A DNA stretch of 64,000 nt from Thermococcus barophilus MP (lineage in GTDB: Archaea > Methanobacteriota_B > Thermococci > Thermococcales > Thermococcaceae): NCBI RefSeq assembly GCF_000151105.2, contig NC_014804.1, positions 124,001-188,000 of the forward strand, read 5' to 3'. A model generated the notes under the pieces. It ran no database searches. It was not told the origin of the DNA and saw only the letters and a list, made by a program, of their open reading frames with translations. Every line of letters starts with the position of its first letter. Position 1 is the first letter of the stretch. Positions 1-9,883 of this stretch are shown here, piece by piece. Made by a program: the position numbers and the translations under genes.

Positions 1-2
1 AA

Positions 3-512
3 GTCAAAAACAAAAATAAGAAAGCTGAGCTTCTCAACATCTTCAGAACGAAGGGATATATCTATGTGTATGATGTTGATGATTTTAAAGGTTTTCCTGC
101 CTTCAAATTATGGAAACACTCGAGCTTAATAATTTACACCAACGAGTCTATTTTTCTTTTCAACTCTACTCATGTCCTAAATCTGCTGACAAACGAGAGA
201 ATAGAGCTTTCCGAGGGTTTGAAGAATATGGAATACTATGTAGCCTATTGTTGCAATGGATGGATTCTTTTTACTAAAAGTGGAGCTTACAGCCTTAAGA
301 ATGATAAATTTGAAAACCTAACTCCAAAGCTCATAACTTTTCTTGAAAATGTCTCACTTGATTATTCTAAAGAATCTGTAAAATTGCCATCAACACTAGA
401 AAATATAAAAAATGGTAGCATTTTCTTTCCCATAAACAAGATCTTCACAGTGATAATCATTGGAATTACTACAGTACTTATTATAATGATATTGCGGAGA
501 AATCGCCGATGA
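3..512 (+). CDS. C-terminal part of a membrane-anchored protein of unknown function (cut by window start)
   Basis: The reading frame is open to the left edge, so this is the 3' end of a longer gene; a GTG at 66 is internal rather than a convincing start. The visible part is a soluble domain with many Tyr, Asn and Phe residues, then one hydrophobic helix (about the last 25 residues, rich in Ile and Val) and a short basic tail ending RRNRR. This suggests an extracytoplasmic domain held by a C-terminal anchor, as in many thermococcal surface proteins. No family is recognised. The next gene starts more than 200 bases downstream, so it is not obviously in the same operon. Confidence 0.6.
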   Translation, partial: VKNKNKKAELLNIFRTKGYIYVYDVDDFKGFPAFKLWKHSSLIIYTNESIFLFNSTHVLNLLTNERIELSEGLKNMEYYVAYCCNGWILFTKSGAYSLKNDKFENLTPKLITFLENVSLDYSKESVKLPSTLENIKNGSIFFPINKIFTVIIIGITTVLIIMILRRNRR

Positions 513-738
513 CCTTTTTAGAGGTTTTTGGTAGTTAAAAGCTTTTAAACCTTAACTCCACCCAATCTTTAAGTTAGTGGCAAAACTTTAAGCTTGCTGT
601 GCTGTTAGTGCAAAATTATGCCTACCTTGCCTATGTTTCGATTTAGGGAGTGTTTTACAGCCGTTTTTTAGAAATGCTTAAATTTCATGAGCGACATATT
701 TTAAAGTGAGAGAGTGAAAAGTGTTTGAGGTGAGAGCT

Positions 739-1194
739 ATGGCAAAGCTTCAAGCTCATAGTGTAAAAATTAGAACGTTCATTCATGCAACTGAAGACCC
801 TGAGAAAGTGCTGGAGGCTTTGGAAACTCTATTTCCGGAGGATTTGTCACCTCAAGATGTAGACTTCGAGATAATTGAAACAGAGGGTTACTTTGGAAAC
901 CCGATCCTCGTCATGGATGCAGAAATTAGGAAAAGCAAAAATGTAAGAAGATTCCTTGAAAACCTCAAAGCGCTGCTCAGTGAGGAGGACAAAGCCTACC
1001 TCATGGAGCATGCTGAAGAGAAAGTTGACGAGACTGGAACCCTTTACATTCGCTTTGATAAGCAGAGAGCATACTTAGGGGAGGTTAAAGTAACTGAGGG
1101 AGAAGATGTAATACATGTGAGAATTAAGGTCAAAGCTTTTCCAATGAAGAAGGAAAGCGTTGTAAAATCAGTTAAGGAGTGGCTGAGCGAATGA
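739..1194 (+). CDS. RNA-binding protein, archaeal COG1325 type (predicted exosome-associated)
   Basis: A 151-residue protein of the archaeal family annotated as RNA-binding or predicted exosome subunit (related to PH1010). The start is the ATG preceded by GAGGTGAG; a GTG 18 bases upstream would put that ribosome-binding site inside the gene. Its TGA overlaps the ATG of the RNase P protein 3 gene, so the two are translationally coupled. The sequence is small, alpha/beta and highly charged, with a long acidic and basic helix in the middle. Position at the head of the RNase P/exosome superoperon supports an RNA-processing role; the exact activity is inferred only. Confidence 0.8.
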   Translation: MAKLQAHSVKIRTFIHATEDPEKVLEALETLFPEDLSPQDVDFEIIETEGYFGNPILVMDAEIRKSKNVRRFLENLKALLSEEDKAYLMEHAEEKVDETGTLYIRFDKQRAYLGEVKVTEGEDVIHVRIKVKAFPMKKESVVKSVKEWLSE

Positions 1195-1826
1195 AGTTCA
1201 TTGAGATGGATATCAGGGACGAGAAAGCTTACGAATTAGCTGAGGAATGGTATGATGAGGTTGTCTTTACAAAAAAGCTCCCATTAAACGGCAGTCCAGA
1301 CTATGAAAAACTGAAAGAAGAAATCAGAGAGCTCAAGAAAAAATACGGCAAAGTTGCTCTTCTCGTGATTACAAATAAACCCTCACTAATTAGAGAACTT
1401 AAAAACCGTAATCTTAGGGCTTTAATTTATGTCCAGGGGGGCAATATGAAAGTTAACCGCTTTGCTCTTGAGATTGGTGTTGATGCCCTCATAAGTCCGG
1501 AATTTGGGAGAAAAGATAACGGATTTGATCATGTTCTTGCGAAAATTGCCGCTAAGAATGATGTTGCAATTGGCTTTTCTATATCCCAGCTTTTGAAGGC
1601 AAATCCATATGGGAGGGCTAATATTTTGAAGTTTATGATGAAGAACTGGCAGCTCGTTGAGAAGTACAAAGTGCCAAGATTCATTACATCCTCGGCAGAG
1701 AGTAAATGGGAAGTTAGGGCTCCAAGGGATTTAATGAGCCTTGGAGTTGCTATAGGGATGGAGATTTCTCAAGCAAAGGCTTCAGTTGGTTTTTATCCCG
1801 AAAAAATTGTAAAAAGAGCATATTAA
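1191..1826 (+). CDS. rnp3: Ribonuclease P protein component 3 (Rpp30 homologue)
   Basis: A 211-residue homologue of eukaryotic Rpp30, one of the protein subunits that with the RNase P RNA removes 5' leaders from pre-tRNA. The family folds as a TIM barrel, and the alternating strand/helix pattern here ([48 protein letters not shown]) fits. The ATG at 1191 shares ATGA with the upstream gene. A start 12 bases earlier without a good ribosome-binding site is less likely. It faces trpB2 tail to tail with a 4-base overlap of stop regions. Its usual partner, the Pop5 homologue rnp2, lies beyond trpB2. Confidence 0.93.
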   Translation: MKFIEMDIRDEKAYELAEEWYDEVVFTKKLPLNGSPDYEKLKEEIRELKKKYGKVALLVITNKPSLIRELKNRNLRALIYVQGGNMKVNRFALEIGVDALISPEFGRKDNGFDHVLAKIAAKNDVAIGFSISQLLKANPYGRANILKFMMKNWQLVEKYKVPRFITSSAESKWEVRAPRDLMSLGVAIGMEISQAKASVGFYPEKIVKRAY

Positions 1827-3163
1827 GAGCCTTCTAAAATTGGAAACTCCTTGGGTTCGTAGTCATTAAGTCTTCCTTCAAGGAAGTCCTCGTATCCTTT
1901 AAGGTCAAGCAATCCATGTCCGCTTAGATTGAATAGGATAACTTTCTTCTCTCCATTTTCTTTTGCTTTTAATGCTAAGTCAATTACGCCTTTCACCGCA
2001 TGGGCACTTTCTGGTGCTGGAACGATACCTTCGGTTCTTGCAAATAGAACTGCCGCCTCAAATATCTCCGTTTGATGATACGCCTTAGGCTTTACTATAC
2101 CGTGGTTTATTAGAATGCTCAGTGTTGGAGCTAAGCCGTGATATCTCAGCCCTCCAGCATGAATTGGGGGAACATAATAGGTGTGTCCCAAGGTGTGCAT
2201 CTTTATCTTCGGCGTTAGCCTTCCGCTGTCTCCATAGTCGTAAGTGTAAACTCCTCTTGTCATTGAGGGTGCTGCTCTCGGCTCTATCGCATAGAACTCA
2301 TATCCTGCTTTGCCTTTCAAAACATCTCTAACGAACGGATAAGCTAAGCCAGCAAAGTTGCTTCCACCTCCAACACAGCCGACTATTGTTGTTGGCTCTT
2401 CATCAAGCAGCTCCATTTGAAGCCTTGCTTCCTCTCCAATAATTGTCTGATGCATTAAAACGTGATTTAAAACACTACCAAGTGAGTAGCGGGCATTTTC
2501 GTCATTCAAAACATCTTCTATAGCTTCACTTATTGCTATCCCCAATCCCCCTGGATGATTGGGGTCTTGAGCTAAAAACTTCCTTCCAATGCTTGTTCTG
2601 TCGCTTGGTGATGGATAAATCTCTGCTCCATAGGTTTGCATTAGTATTTTTCTGTAAGGCTTCTGCTGATAGCTTGCCCTTGCCATGTACACCCTAATTT
2701 TCAGCCCAAACAGAGCTCCCGCTAAAGATAGAGCTGTTCCCCACTGACCTGCACCAGTTTCAGTGACTAACCTCTCAATACCTTGATTTTTAGCATAATA
2801 AGCTTGGGCTAAGGCAGTGTTTATTTTGTGACTTCCTGTTATCGTTGCTCCTTCATACTTGAAGTAAATCCTTGCTGGTGTTTTGAGAGCTTTTTCCAAG
2901 TGTGTTGCCCTGAAAAGCGGGGTTGGTCTTCCAATCTTAATATACACCTCTAAAATTTCCTCCGGTATTTCAATGAACCTTTTACTGCTCATTTCCTGCT
3001 TAACTAACTCTTCAGCAAAAATTCTCTTCAGCTTCTCTGGATTTATTGGCTTATCTGTTTCTTGGTCTAATGGCGGAGCCAGCGGCTCTGGCAAATCGGG
3101 CAAAATGTTGTACCACTTCTTTGGCATTTCTTCTGGCTTCAAAACGGCTTTAACCTTTTCCAT
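1823..3163 (-). CDS. trpB: Tryptophan synthase beta chain, TrpB2 type
   Basis: A 446-residue PLP enzyme of the TrpB2 (long, stand-alone) branch, longer than the about 390 residues of operon-type TrpB1. TrpB2 enzymes condense indole with serine, sometimes without a stable TrpA. Visible signatures are the PLP lysine at about residue 113 in [10 protein letters not shown], the ETGAGQWG segment near 136, and the phosphate-binding glycine loop GCVGGGSN. The start is an ATG behind a GGAGGTGGTTTAA-type site. No trpA or other tryptophan gene is near; the gene sits on the opposite strand inside the RNase P/exosome superoperon. A role in indole salvage is inferred. Confidence 0.93.
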   Translation of the reverse strand: MEKVKAVLKPEEMPKKWYNILPDLPEPLAPPLDQETDKPINPEKLKRIFAEELVKQEMSSKRFIEIPEEILEVYIKIGRPTPLFRATHLEKALKTPARIYFKYEGATITGSHKINTALAQAYYAKNQGIERLVTETGAGQWGTALSLAGALFGLKIRVYMARASYQQKPYRKILMQTYGAEIYPSPSDRTSIGRKFLAQDPNHPGGLGIAISEAIEDVLNDENARYSLGSVLNHVLMHQTIIGEEARLQMELLDEEPTTIVGCVGGGSNFAGLAYPFVRDVLKGKAGYEFYAIEPRAAPSMTRGVYTYDYGDSGRLTPKIKMHTLGHTYYVPPIHAGGLRYHGLAPTLSILINHGIVKPKAYHQTEIFEAAVLFARTEGIVPAPESAHAVKGVIDLALKAKENGEKKVILFNLSGHGLLDLKGYEDFLEGRLNDYEPKEFPILEGS

Positions 3164-3581
3164 TTAAACCACCTCCGTAGTTTTTGTTCAAAAAAGTCCC
3201 AAAGGTGAGGGAATAAGAGTTGGGGGAATTAATTCCTTTAATTGTGCAGGGATGGACAGAACAGACTAACCCTGAATTATTAGATCCAAATAAGGACTCT
3301 CCAAAAATCCTCCCCCCAGATCACACTAAAGAACGAGCCAAAAACAATCCCGCCCTTCAGCTATAAGGCTAACCGAGAAACCTAAGAAACCTTCATTTTT
3401 AGCTCCAAAAACAATCACTCCTGATTACCATGGTACATCAACGCATAAAGATGCCCTTGCGTCTTAAATGCTTTTTGCTCATAGATTCAGCAGAATGCCA
3501 AAAATCACTTGGTTTTGATAGCAATTTTTGATATTATGCCAAAGGATAAAGCTTTAATACAGTTTTCCCAAGTTTTTAAAC
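3164..3581. other. 418-base gene-free stretch between trpB2 and rnp2
   Basis: No convincing reading frame, RNA gene or strong repeat is seen. It must hold the divergent promoters of trpB2 and rnp2. A TATA-like GCTTTAATAC at about 3550-3559 would start transcription almost at the rnp2 ATG, suggesting a leaderless or very short leader mRNA. Confidence 0.4.
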
Positions 3582-3941
3582 ATGAAAGAGAGACCAAAAA
3601 CTTTACCCCCAACGCTTCGCGATAAACACCGCTACATTGCTTTTCAGGTAATTGGGGAGAGGAACTTCAAAAAAGATGAAATCAAAAAAGCGATTTGGGA
3701 TGCCGCCCTAAGAGTCCTTGGAGAATTAGGAACTTCAAGGGCAAAACCTTGGTTCATTAAGTTTAACGAAAGAACTCAAACCGGAATCCTCAGATGTGAT
3801 AGAAAGCATGTGGAAGAAGTTCGTTTTGCTTTGGCTATGCTAACTGAAATTAATGGGTCAAAAGCTATAATAAGGACACTTGGGGTTTCTGGGACGATAA
3901 AGCGTTTGAGACTGAAGTTTTTGAAGGAATTTGGATGGTAA
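3582..3941 (+). CDS. rnp2: Ribonuclease P protein component 2 (Pop5 homologue)
   Basis: A 119-residue Pop5-like subunit of archaeal RNase P. The opening [15 protein letters not shown] is characteristic of the family, and length is normal. Pop5 forms a complex with Rpp30 (rnp3, encoded just before trpB2) that stimulates the catalytic RNA. There is no ribosome-binding site directly before the ATG, but a TATA-like element lies about 25-30 bases upstream, consistent with a leaderless transcript. In many archaea this gene directly joins rnp3 and psmA; here trpB2 and a 418-base spacer intervene upstream and a promoter separates it from psmA. Confidence 0.92.
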   Translation: MKERPKTLPPTLRDKHRYIAFQVIGERNFKKDEIKKAIWDAALRVLGELGTSRAKPWFIKFNERTQTGILRCDRKHVEEVRFALAMLTEINGSKAIIRTLGVSGTIKRLRLKFLKEFGW

Positions 3942-4022
3942 AACAACAAAGGGGAGAATCCTTTCCTTTTGTCCTTATAGAAAAGCTTAATTATCAACTC
4001 CAATAACTTATCAATCGGAGAG

Positions 4023-4030
4023 TATATAAA
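4023..4030 (+). promoter_or_regulatory. TATA box of the psmA-exosome operon
   Basis: TATATAAA preceded by a purine-rich BRE-like GGAGAG. It predicts a transcript start near 4050 and a leader of about 40 bases carrying GAGGTGATGTAAA before the psmA ATG. Confidence 0.6.
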
Positions 4031-4088
4031 GCAAGGAACGCAAGTTTAACTTAATCAAAAATTACGATAACTCATGAGGTGATGTAAA

Positions 4089-4871
4089 ATGGCGTTTGTA
4101 CCACCACAAGCCGGGTATGATAGGGCTATAACTGTTTTCAGCCCTGATGGAAGGCTTTTCCAAGTACAATACGCAAGAGAAGCCGTTAAAAGAGGTGCAA
4201 CAGCTGTAGGAGTAAAATGCAAAGAAGGTGTGGTTTTAGCTGTGGAAAAAAGGGTAACAAGCAGGTTAATTGAGCCAGAAAGTTATGAAAAGATTTTCCA
4301 GATTGACGACCACATAGCGGCTGCATCAAGTGGTATAATAGCGGATGCAAGGGTTTTGGTTGATAGAGCACGTTTAGAGGCTCAGATTTATCGCCTAACA
4401 TATGGTGAACCAGTTCCCCTCACCGTTTTGGTAAAGAAGATTTGTGACCTCAAGCAGATGCACACCCAATATGGTGGTGTTAGACCATTTGGTGCTGCTC
4501 TTTTAATGGCAGGCGTTAATGAAAAGCCTGAACTCTTTGAAACAGATCCAAGCGGAGCATACTTTGAGTGGAAGGCAGTAGCAATTGGCAGTGGAAGGAA
4601 CACAGCTATGGCAATCTTTGAAGAGAAATACAGGGATGATATGACCCTTGAGGATGCGATAAAATTGGCAGTGCTGGCTTTGGCAAAAACAATGGAAGAA
4701 CCTTCCCCAGAGAACATAGAGGTTGCAGTGATCACAGTTAAGGAAAAGAAGTTCAAGAAGATAAGCAAAGAGAAAGTCGCAAAGTGCCTCGAGGAGGCAA
4801 TAAAAGAGGCGGAAGAAGAGGAAGTTGCTGAGAAAGAAGAAGACTACACCGAATTAGACAGCAACTACTGA
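4089..4871 (+). CDS. psmA: Proteasome subunit alpha
   Basis: A 260-residue alpha subunit of the archaeal 20S proteasome; its rings form the gated outer layers of the barrel. The N-terminal proteasome-A signature ([20 protein letters not shown], residues about 9-28) is intact, followed by the proteasome fold and a highly charged Glu/Lys C-terminal tail ending LDSNY that is typical of thermococcal alpha subunits. The start is the ATG after GAGGTGATGTAAA. It is the first gene after a clear TATA box and is followed within 10 bases by the SBDS gene, the gene order conserved across archaea. Confidence 0.97.
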   Translation: MAFVPPQAGYDRAITVFSPDGRLFQVQYAREAVKRGATAVGVKCKEGVVLAVEKRVTSRLIEPESYEKIFQIDDHIAAASSGIIADARVLVDRARLEAQIYRLTYGEPVPLTVLVKKICDLKQMHTQYGGVRPFGAALLMAGVNEKPELFETDPSGAYFEWKAVAIGSGRNTAMAIFEEKYRDDMTLEDAIKLAVLALAKTMEEPSPENIEVAVITVKEKKFKKISKEKVAKCLEEAIKEAEEEEVAEKEEDYTELDSNY

Positions 4872-4881
4872 GGTGGTGGCT

Positions 4882-5592
4882 ATGCCAATAAGTGTTGATA
4901 AGGCAGTGATTGCAAGGTTAAAGACACATGGGGAAACATTTGAAATTCTGGTTGACCCTTATCTTGCCAGAGATTTCAAAGAGGGTAAAGATGTACCAAT
5001 AGAGGAAATTCTTGCCACTCCTTATGTTTTTAAAGATGCACACAAAGGGGATAAAGCAAGCGAGCATGAGATGGAAAAAATCTTTGGAACAAGTGACCCA
5101 TACGAAGTCGCAAAGATAATTCTCAAGAAGGGAGAAGTCCAGCTTACAGCCCAGCAGAGAAGGGAGATGCTCGAAGAAAAGAAAAAGCAAATAGCTACAA
5201 TAATTCACAAGCATGCAGTTGACCCAAGGACTGGTTATCCTCATCCTGTTGATAGAATCCTGAGGGCTATGGAGGAGGCAGGAGTCAGGGTTGACGTATT
5301 TAAGGATGCCGAAGCCCAAGTTCCAGACGTCATAAAGGCTATTCGAAGGTTCTTGCCGCTTAAGATTGAGGTCAAGGTGATAGCTGTAAAGATACCTTCT
5401 GATTATGTAGGAAAAGCTTATGGAGAAGTTAGAAAATTTGGAACAATTAAAAGAGAAGAATGGGCAAGCGACGGCTCATGGATGTTTCTTATTGAGATTC
5501 CAGGTGGAGTTGAAGAGGAATTTTATGAAAAACTTAACGCCCTTACAAAGGGCAATGTTGTGACTAAACTTATAGAGAGGAAGGGACTATGA
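4882..5592 (+). CDS. Ribosome maturation protein SBDS (Sdo1 homologue)
   Basis: A 236-residue archaeal SBDS protein, which in eukaryotes acts with an EF-2-like GTPase to release eIF6 from 60S subunits; archaea carry both SBDS and aIF6. The order is the N-terminal SBDS domain (about 1-90), a helical middle ([16 protein letters not shown]) and a ferredoxin-like C-terminal domain. The ATG after GAGGTGGTGGCT is preferred to the GTG three codons earlier, which is part of the ribosome-binding site. Its stop overlaps the rrp4 start (ATGA), consistent with coupled expression with the exosome. Confidence 0.95.
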   Translation: MPISVDKAVIARLKTHGETFEILVDPYLARDFKEGKDVPIEEILATPYVFKDAHKGDKASEHEMEKIFGTSDPYEVAKIILKKGEVQLTAQQRREMLEEKKKQIATIIHKHAVDPRTGYPHPVDRILRAMEEAGVRVDVFKDAEAQVPDVIKAIRRFLPLKIEVKVIAVKIPSDYVGKAYGEVRKFGTIKREEWASDGSWMFLIEIPGGVEEEFYEKLNALTKGNVVTKLIERKGL

Positions 5593-6356
5593 GAAGGGTT
5601 TTTGTACAAAATAGAGAATTGGTGGTTCCAGGAACGCTGTTGGCACAGGGGCCGTTCAAGAACGGCAGAGGCACTTTCAAGGAAGGAAACAGAATTTACT
5701 CAACGGTTGTTGGTCTTGTGGACATAAGGAATGACTTCATAAGGGTCATTCCGCTTGAAGGACCATACATCCCAGAAGTCGGAGACAATGTCATTGGGAA
5801 GATAGTGGATGTAAAATTCTCAAGCTGGACTGTAGACATTGGAGCACCTTATCAGGCGACACTGAGAATACAGGATGCTGTTGAAGAAAAAATTGATCTC
5901 CTAAAAACAGATTTAAGGAAAATATTTGATATTGGAGACATAATTTATGCGAAAGTGAAAGCCTTCAATGAAGTGAATCAGATTGATTTAACAACAAAGG
6001 GAATGCCTTTTAACGGCGGTCCATTGAAAGGTGGGCAGATTGTAAAGATAACCCCCTCTAAAGTGCCCCGTTTGATTGGTAAAGGCGGTTCTATGATAAA
6101 TCTAATCAAAAAAATGACCCAGACAAGAATTATAGTCGGGCAAAACGGATGGGTATGGGTCAGTGGGAGAAAAGAGGAGCTTGAGAGAGTAGCAATTGAG
6201 GCAATACTTAAGGTTGATAGAGAAAGTCACACACAAGGACTGACTGATAGAGTAAAAGAGCTGCTTTTGACAAGATTAAAGGAGCTTAAAGAGCAGGGAA
6301 TTATTGGGGAAATACCTCAAATAGAAGAGGGTGAAGGAAATGATGGGAAAGCCTGA
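5589..6356 (+). CDS. rrp4: Exosome complex RNA-binding protein Rrp4
   Basis: A 255-residue cap subunit of the archaeal RNA exosome. Three parts are visible: an N-terminal beta domain (to about 55), an S1 domain (about 60-135, [21 protein letters not shown]), and a KH domain with the [10 protein letters not shown] loop near residues 160-170. Rrp4 trimers sit on the Rrp41/Rrp42 hexamer and guide substrate RNA into the pore. The ATG overlaps the stop of SBDS, and the gene runs into rrp41 with an overlap. Confidence 0.96.
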   Translation: MRRVFVQNRELVVPGTLLAQGPFKNGRGTFKEGNRIYSTVVGLVDIRNDFIRVIPLEGPYIPEVGDNVIGKIVDVKFSSWTVDIGAPYQATLRIQDAVEEKIDLLKTDLRKIFDIGDIIYAKVKAFNEVNQIDLTTKGMPFNGGPLKGGQIVKITPSKVPRLIGKGGSMINLIKKMTQTRIIVGQNGWVWVSGRKEELERVAIEAILKVDRESHTQGLTDRVKELLLTRLKELKEQGIIGEIPQIEEGEGNDGKA

Positions 6357-7083
6357 AGATATAAAGCTTATTGATGAGAATGGAAGAAGAATTGATGGCA
6401 GAAAAAAGTATGAGCTCAGACCAATTAAAATGGAAGTTGGTGTTTTGAAGAATGCTGATGGTTCTGCTTATATAGAATGGGGGAAGAACAAAATTCTCGC
6501 CGCGGTTTATGGGCCAAGAGAAATTCATCCAAAGCACTTACAGAGACCAGATAGAGCAATATTAAGAGTTAGATACAACATGGCTCCCTTTAGTGTTGAA
6601 GAAAGAAAAAAGCCCGGACCAGACAGGAGGAGTGTTGAAATAAGCAAAGTCATCAGAGGGGCATTGGAGCCGGCAATCATACTGGAGCTTTTCCCAAGAA
6701 CTGCAATTGATGTTTTCATTGAGGTTCTCCAGGCAGATGCAGGAACGAGAGTTGCTGGAATTACTGCCGCTTCTTTGGCACTGGCAGATGCGGGAATTCC
6801 TATGAAAGACTTAGTTTCCGCATGTGCTGCTGGAAAGATCGAGGGACAGATTGTCCTTGACTTGAACAAGGAGGAGGACAACTACGGAGAGGCTGATGTC
6901 CCAGTTGCAATAATGCCGATAAAGAACGATATAACCCTTCTGCAGATGGACGGTTACTTGACAAGAGAGGAGTTCCTTGAGGCTGTGAGGCTTGCAATAA
7001 AAGGTGCAAAGGCAGTCTATCAAAAACAGAGAGAGGCATTGAAAGAAAAATACATCAAGATAGCCCAGGAGGTAGGTGAGTAA
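6340..7083 (+). CDS. rrp41: Exosome catalytic subunit Rrp41
   Basis: A 247-residue RNase PH-type subunit carrying the phosphorolytic 3'-5' exonuclease site of the archaeal exosome. The opening [20 protein letters not shown], the [14 protein letters not shown] segment and the [15 protein letters not shown] phosphate and metal region are typical. I chose the ATG at 6340 (second ATG at 6343) behind GAGGGTGAAGG; a GTG nine bases earlier lies in that ribosome-binding site. The first codons overlap the 3' end of rrp4. Rrp41 pairs with the non-catalytic Rrp42 encoded next. Confidence 0.96.
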   Translation: MMGKPEDIKLIDENGRRIDGRKKYELRPIKMEVGVLKNADGSAYIEWGKNKILAAVYGPREIHPKHLQRPDRAILRVRYNMAPFSVEERKKPGPDRRSVEISKVIRGALEPAIILELFPRTAIDVFIEVLQADAGTRVAGITAASLALADAGIPMKDLVSACAAGKIEGQIVLDLNKEEDNYGEADVPVAIMPIKNDITLLQMDGYLTREEFLEAVRLAIKGAKAVYQKQREALKEKYIKIAQEVGE

Positions 7084-7084
7084 A

Positions 7085-7897
7085 ATGGAAGTTATGGCTT
7101 CAATTATGAAAGATCACATCGTTGAGCTCTTAAAAGAGAAAAAAAGAATTGATGGAAGGAGTCTGGAAGATTTAAGACCTCTTGAAGTGAAGGTAAATGT
7201 CATCGAAAAAGCGGAAGGTTCAGCATGGGTCAAGCTCGGCAATACTCAGGTTCTTGTTGGAATAAAGCTTGATTTGGGTGAGCCATTCCCAGACCTGCCG
7301 GATAAAGGTGTTATGACAACGAACGTTGAGCTCGTTCCGTTGGCTTCCCCGACATTTGAGCCTGGTCCTCCAGATGAGAGAGCAATTGAGCTGGCAAGAG
7401 TTGTTGACAGAGGAATAAGGGAAAGCCAAGCAATTGACTTGGAGAAGCTTGTCATTATCCCCGGAAAGCTCGTTAGGGTTGTTTTCATTGACGTCCATGT
7501 CCTTGACCACGATGGGAACCTTGTAGATGCCACTGGAATTGGGGCAATAGCAGCTCTCTTGAGCACAAAGATGCCAAAAATTGAGTACAACGAGGAGACT
7601 GGCGAAGTTATGATGCTTGATGAGTATGAGCCATTGCCCGTAACTAAGATTCCAATTCCAGTGAGCTTTGCTAAGATTGGGGGAACAATAGTCGTTGACC
7701 CAAATCTTGAAGAGGAGCATGTAATGGATGGAAAATTAACAATAACAACAGATGAGAATGGTTACATATCAGCAGTGCAGAAGAGTGAGGGTGGAAGCTT
7801 TAAGCTTGAAGAAGTCATGTATGCAGTTGATGTTGCATTCAAGAAAGCTCAGGAGATTAGAGAGAAGATCCTTGAGGCTGTAGGAAAGAAGGAGTAG
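7085..7897 (+). CDS. rrp42: Exosome subunit Rrp42
   Basis: A 270-residue RNase PH-fold subunit that alternates with Rrp41 in the exosome hexamer; the family has lost catalytic residues but shapes the RNA path. KKRIDGRSLEDLRPLEV and FIDVHVLDHDGNLVDATG are characteristic. The ATG at 7085 follows GGAGGTAGGTGAGTAAA, where the rrp41 stop also lies; a GTG at 7076 sits within the ribosome-binding region. A T-rich stretch after the stop suggests a terminator and a new promoter precedes L37Ae. Confidence 0.96.
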   Translation: MEVMASIMKDHIVELLKEKKRIDGRSLEDLRPLEVKVNVIEKAEGSAWVKLGNTQVLVGIKLDLGEPFPDLPDKGVMTTNVELVPLASPTFEPGPPDERAIELARVVDRGIRESQAIDLEKLVIIPGKLVRVVFIDVHVLDHDGNLVDATGIGAIAALLSTKMPKIEYNEETGEVMMLDEYEPLPVTKIPIPVSFAKIGGTIVVDPNLEEEHVMDGKLTITTDENGYISAVQKSEGGSFKLEEVMYAVDVAFKKAQEIREKILEAVGKKE

Positions 7898-7920
7898 TAT
7901 TTTTGTCTTCTTTTCCTTTT
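7898..7920 (+). terminator. T-rich terminator after rrp42
   Basis: TATTTTTGTCTTCTTTTCC follows the stop codon directly: several T runs of 4-5 bases, the usual archaeal intrinsic termination signal. TATA-like elements for the next unit follow (about 7941 and 7990). Confidence 0.4.
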
Positions 7921-8044
7921 CAGACGAAAAATGCAAGAAAGATTTATAAACTAAATTTTTGTTCTCTATTTGGGTTTTAGGAAAAGCCTTTTAAATAAAA
8001 CTCTGCTATACCCTTCAGCTTAAAGATCATTAGAGGTGATGCTC

Positions 8045-8299
8045 ATGGCAACTAAAAAGGTTGGTTCAGCTGGAAGATTTGGCCCAAGGTACGGTCTCAA
8101 GATCAGAAGAAGGGTAGCTGCTGTAGAAGCAAAGATGAAGCAGAAGCACACATGCCCAGTCTGTGGAAGGAAGGCTGTAAGGAGAATAAGCACCGGAATT
8201 TGGCAGTGTCAGAAGTGCGGTGCAACCTTTGCCGGTGGTGCTTATCTGCCAGTAACACCAGCTGGAAAAGTCGCTAAAAGGATAGTTTCAAGGGCTTGA
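8045..8299 (+). CDS. rpl37ae: 50S ribosomal protein L37Ae (eL43)
   Basis: An 84-residue zinc-binding large-subunit ribosomal protein. The first half is basic ([18 protein letters not shown]), the second holds the CPVC...CQKC zinc ribbon (about residues 37-60). The ATG after AGAGGTGATGCTC is the start; an earlier in-frame GTG/ATG belongs to the ribosome-binding site. Neighbours are rrp42 upstream and rpoP 30 bases downstream, the conserved archaeal order. Confidence 0.95.
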   Translation: MATKKVGSAGRFGPRYGLKIRRRVAAVEAKMKQKHTCPVCGRKAVRRISTGIWQCQKCGATFAGGAYLPVTPAGKVAKRIVSRA

Positions 8300-8329
8300 G
8301 CCCTGATAAATCTTTTTTTGGTGGGAAAA

Positions 8330-8479
8330 ATGGTTGAAGTTGTTTATAGATGTGCAAAATGTGGAAAAGAGGTTAAGCTTGATTTAGCGATTACAAGGGA
8401 AGTCCGCTGTACATACTGCGGAAGCAAGATACTCTACAAACCGAGACCTAAAGTCGCAAGAAGAGTAAAAGCGATCTGA
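8330..8479 (+). CDS. rpoP: RNA polymerase subunit P (Rpo12)
   Basis: A 49-residue protein read from the sequence: it begins MVEVVYRCAKCGKEV and ends KVARRVKAI. It has the CAKC and CTYC pairs of the Rpo12/Rpb12 zinc ribbon. In RNA polymerase this small subunit bridges Rpo3 and Rpo2. A GGTGGGAAAA site precedes the ATG. It lies between L37Ae and the Brix gene, as expected. It is short enough to be missed by automatic calling. Confidence 0.95.
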   Translation: MVEVVYRCAKCGKEVKLDLAITREVRCTYCGSKILYKPRPKVARRVKAI

Positions 8480-8546
8480 ACTCTTTTGAAAGTTTCGATT
8501 TTTCAAAAAGCTTTTAATTGCTTTGCATTACTTATGAGTGATAGCG

Positions 8547-9185
8547 ATGATGCTGATAACCACCTCCCACAGACCTACAAGAAGAACGAGGAGTTTTGGA
8601 CATGATCTGGAGAGGGTGTTCCCCAACTCCACGTATTTAACAAGAGGAAAGAAGACAATCCAAGACCTGCTTATGGAGGCTTACGACAGGGGTTATGAGA
8701 GACTTTTGATAATAAATGTCTGGAAAGGAAATCCGCTTAAAATGACTTTCATCAAAGTTTCTCCTGACGATTGGGGATATCTCGGCTATCTCTACCTTCA
8801 TGGAATTAAACTCCAGAGAGAGATTGGTTTTAGGAATATAAGGCCGATTCGTGAGGAGATGCCGTTTATTGTCACAACTGCAAAGAGGGTTGGTCTCGAT
8901 CATATAGCCTTTGCCCAAGCTTTTGCTGAACTTACAAACGGAAAATTCATCCCAAGAGGGGATAAGAGCTTAACCTATATAGCGGACAAATACAATACTG
9001 ATGTCCTTGGTGTTATTGAAAGACATCCGAGAGGGATGGCAATCAATTTCTACCGCTTAGATATAACAAAAGAAAGACCAGTTGGACCTTTAATCAGTGT
9101 AAAAATTTGGATCATGGAAGATGGAAGGAGATGGGACTATAAAGAGGCACTGGGCATTAAAGTCAAAAGGAGAGAGGGTGAATGA
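8547..9185 (+). CDS. Brix domain ribosome-biogenesis protein
   Basis: About 212 residues of the archaeal Brix (Imp4-like) family, thought to act in pre-rRNA processing and 50S/30S assembly. The TTSHRPTRRTRSFGHDLERVFPNS opening is a hallmark: conserved Ser and Arg residues that contact RNA. The start could be the ATG at 8547 or at 8550; both follow GAGTGATAGCG. The gene overlaps pcc1 by ATGA, linking rRNA maturation with tRNA modification in one transcript. Confidence 0.9.
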   Translation: MMLITTSHRPTRRTRSFGHDLERVFPNSTYLTRGKKTIQDLLMEAYDRGYERLLIINVWKGNPLKMTFIKVSPDDWGYLGYLYLHGIKLQREIGFRNIRPIREEMPFIVTTAKRVGLDHIAFAQAFAELTNGKFIPRGDKSLTYIADKYNTDVLGVIERHPRGMAINFYRLDITKERPVGPLISVKIWIMEDGRRWDYKEALGIKVKRREGE

Positions 9186-9424
9186 ATAAGATAAGGGGAA
9201 CCATAGAGATTGAGTTCCCAAGTGAGGAGATTGCGAAAATTGTTTACGAGAGCGTCCTTTTTGAGCATTTAAGTGTCCCCTATCGGAGAAGTGAAATTGA
9301 GTTTAAGAGGGAAGGGAATAGAATTATTTTGCACTTCACGGCTCAAGATAACTCAGCTCTAAGGGGAACTCTCAATTCCTATCTAAGATGGATTAAAGTT
9401 GCTATGGATGTTGCAGAGCTTTAG
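9182..9424 (+). CDS. pcc1: KEOPS complex subunit Pcc1
   Basis: An 80-residue Pcc1 homologue, the dimerisation subunit of KEOPS, which makes the universal t6A37 modification with Kae1, Bud32 and Cgi121. The IRGTIEIEFPSEEIAKIVYESV opening and the HFTAQDNSALRGTLNSYLRWI segment match the family. The ATG overlaps the Brix stop. Other KEOPS subunits are not in this window. Confidence 0.92.
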   Translation: MNKIRGTIEIEFPSEEIAKIVYESVLFEHLSVPYRRSEIEFKREGNRIILHFTAQDNSALRGTLNSYLRWIKVAMDVAEL

Positions 9425-9488
9425 CAAAACCTTCTTAAATGTTCTCACTGATTTTTGGTTGGATTAACGATTATGGAGGTGTGTTGAA

Positions 9489-9839
9489 ATGCAGAACATT
9501 CCACCGCAAGTTCAGGCTTTATTGGGGCAGCTTGAGAGCTATCAACAGCAATTACAACTTGTTATCCAGCAGAAACAGAAAGTTCAGGTTGATTTGAATG
9601 ACGCTAAGAAAGCTCTTGAGGAGATTGAAAAGGTTGAGGAGAATACTCCGATCTACAAGACTGTTGGGACCCTAATAGTGAAAACCAGCAAGAATAAAGC
9701 CGTTGAAGAACTTAAAGAGAAAATCGAGACCCTTGAAGTTAGACTGAATGCCCTTAACAGACAGGAGCAGAAGCTCAATGAAAAAATCAAGGAGCTGACT
9801 CAAAAAATACAGTCAATGCTCAGACCAACAGCCGGCTGA
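9489..9839 (+). CDS. pfdB: Prefoldin subunit beta
   Basis: A 116-residue beta subunit of the archaeal prefoldin hexamer, which holds unfolded proteins for the thermosome. It is almost all coiled coil: helix about 5-50, a beta hairpin in the middle (TPIYKTVGTLIVK), then helix about 70-112. The ATG follows GGAGGTGTTGAA. It closes the superoperon and is followed by a DUF3194 protein, a common thermococcal neighbour. Confidence 0.95.
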   Translation: MQNIPPQVQALLGQLESYQQQLQLVIQQKQKVQVDLNDAKKALEEIEKVEENTPIYKTVGTLIVKTSKNKAVEELKEKIETLEVRLNALNRQEQKLNEKIKELTQKIQSMLRPTAG

Positions 9840-9883
9840 TTCTCTGCCTAATTTTAATCTTTAATCCTTGTATGGTGATTGGA

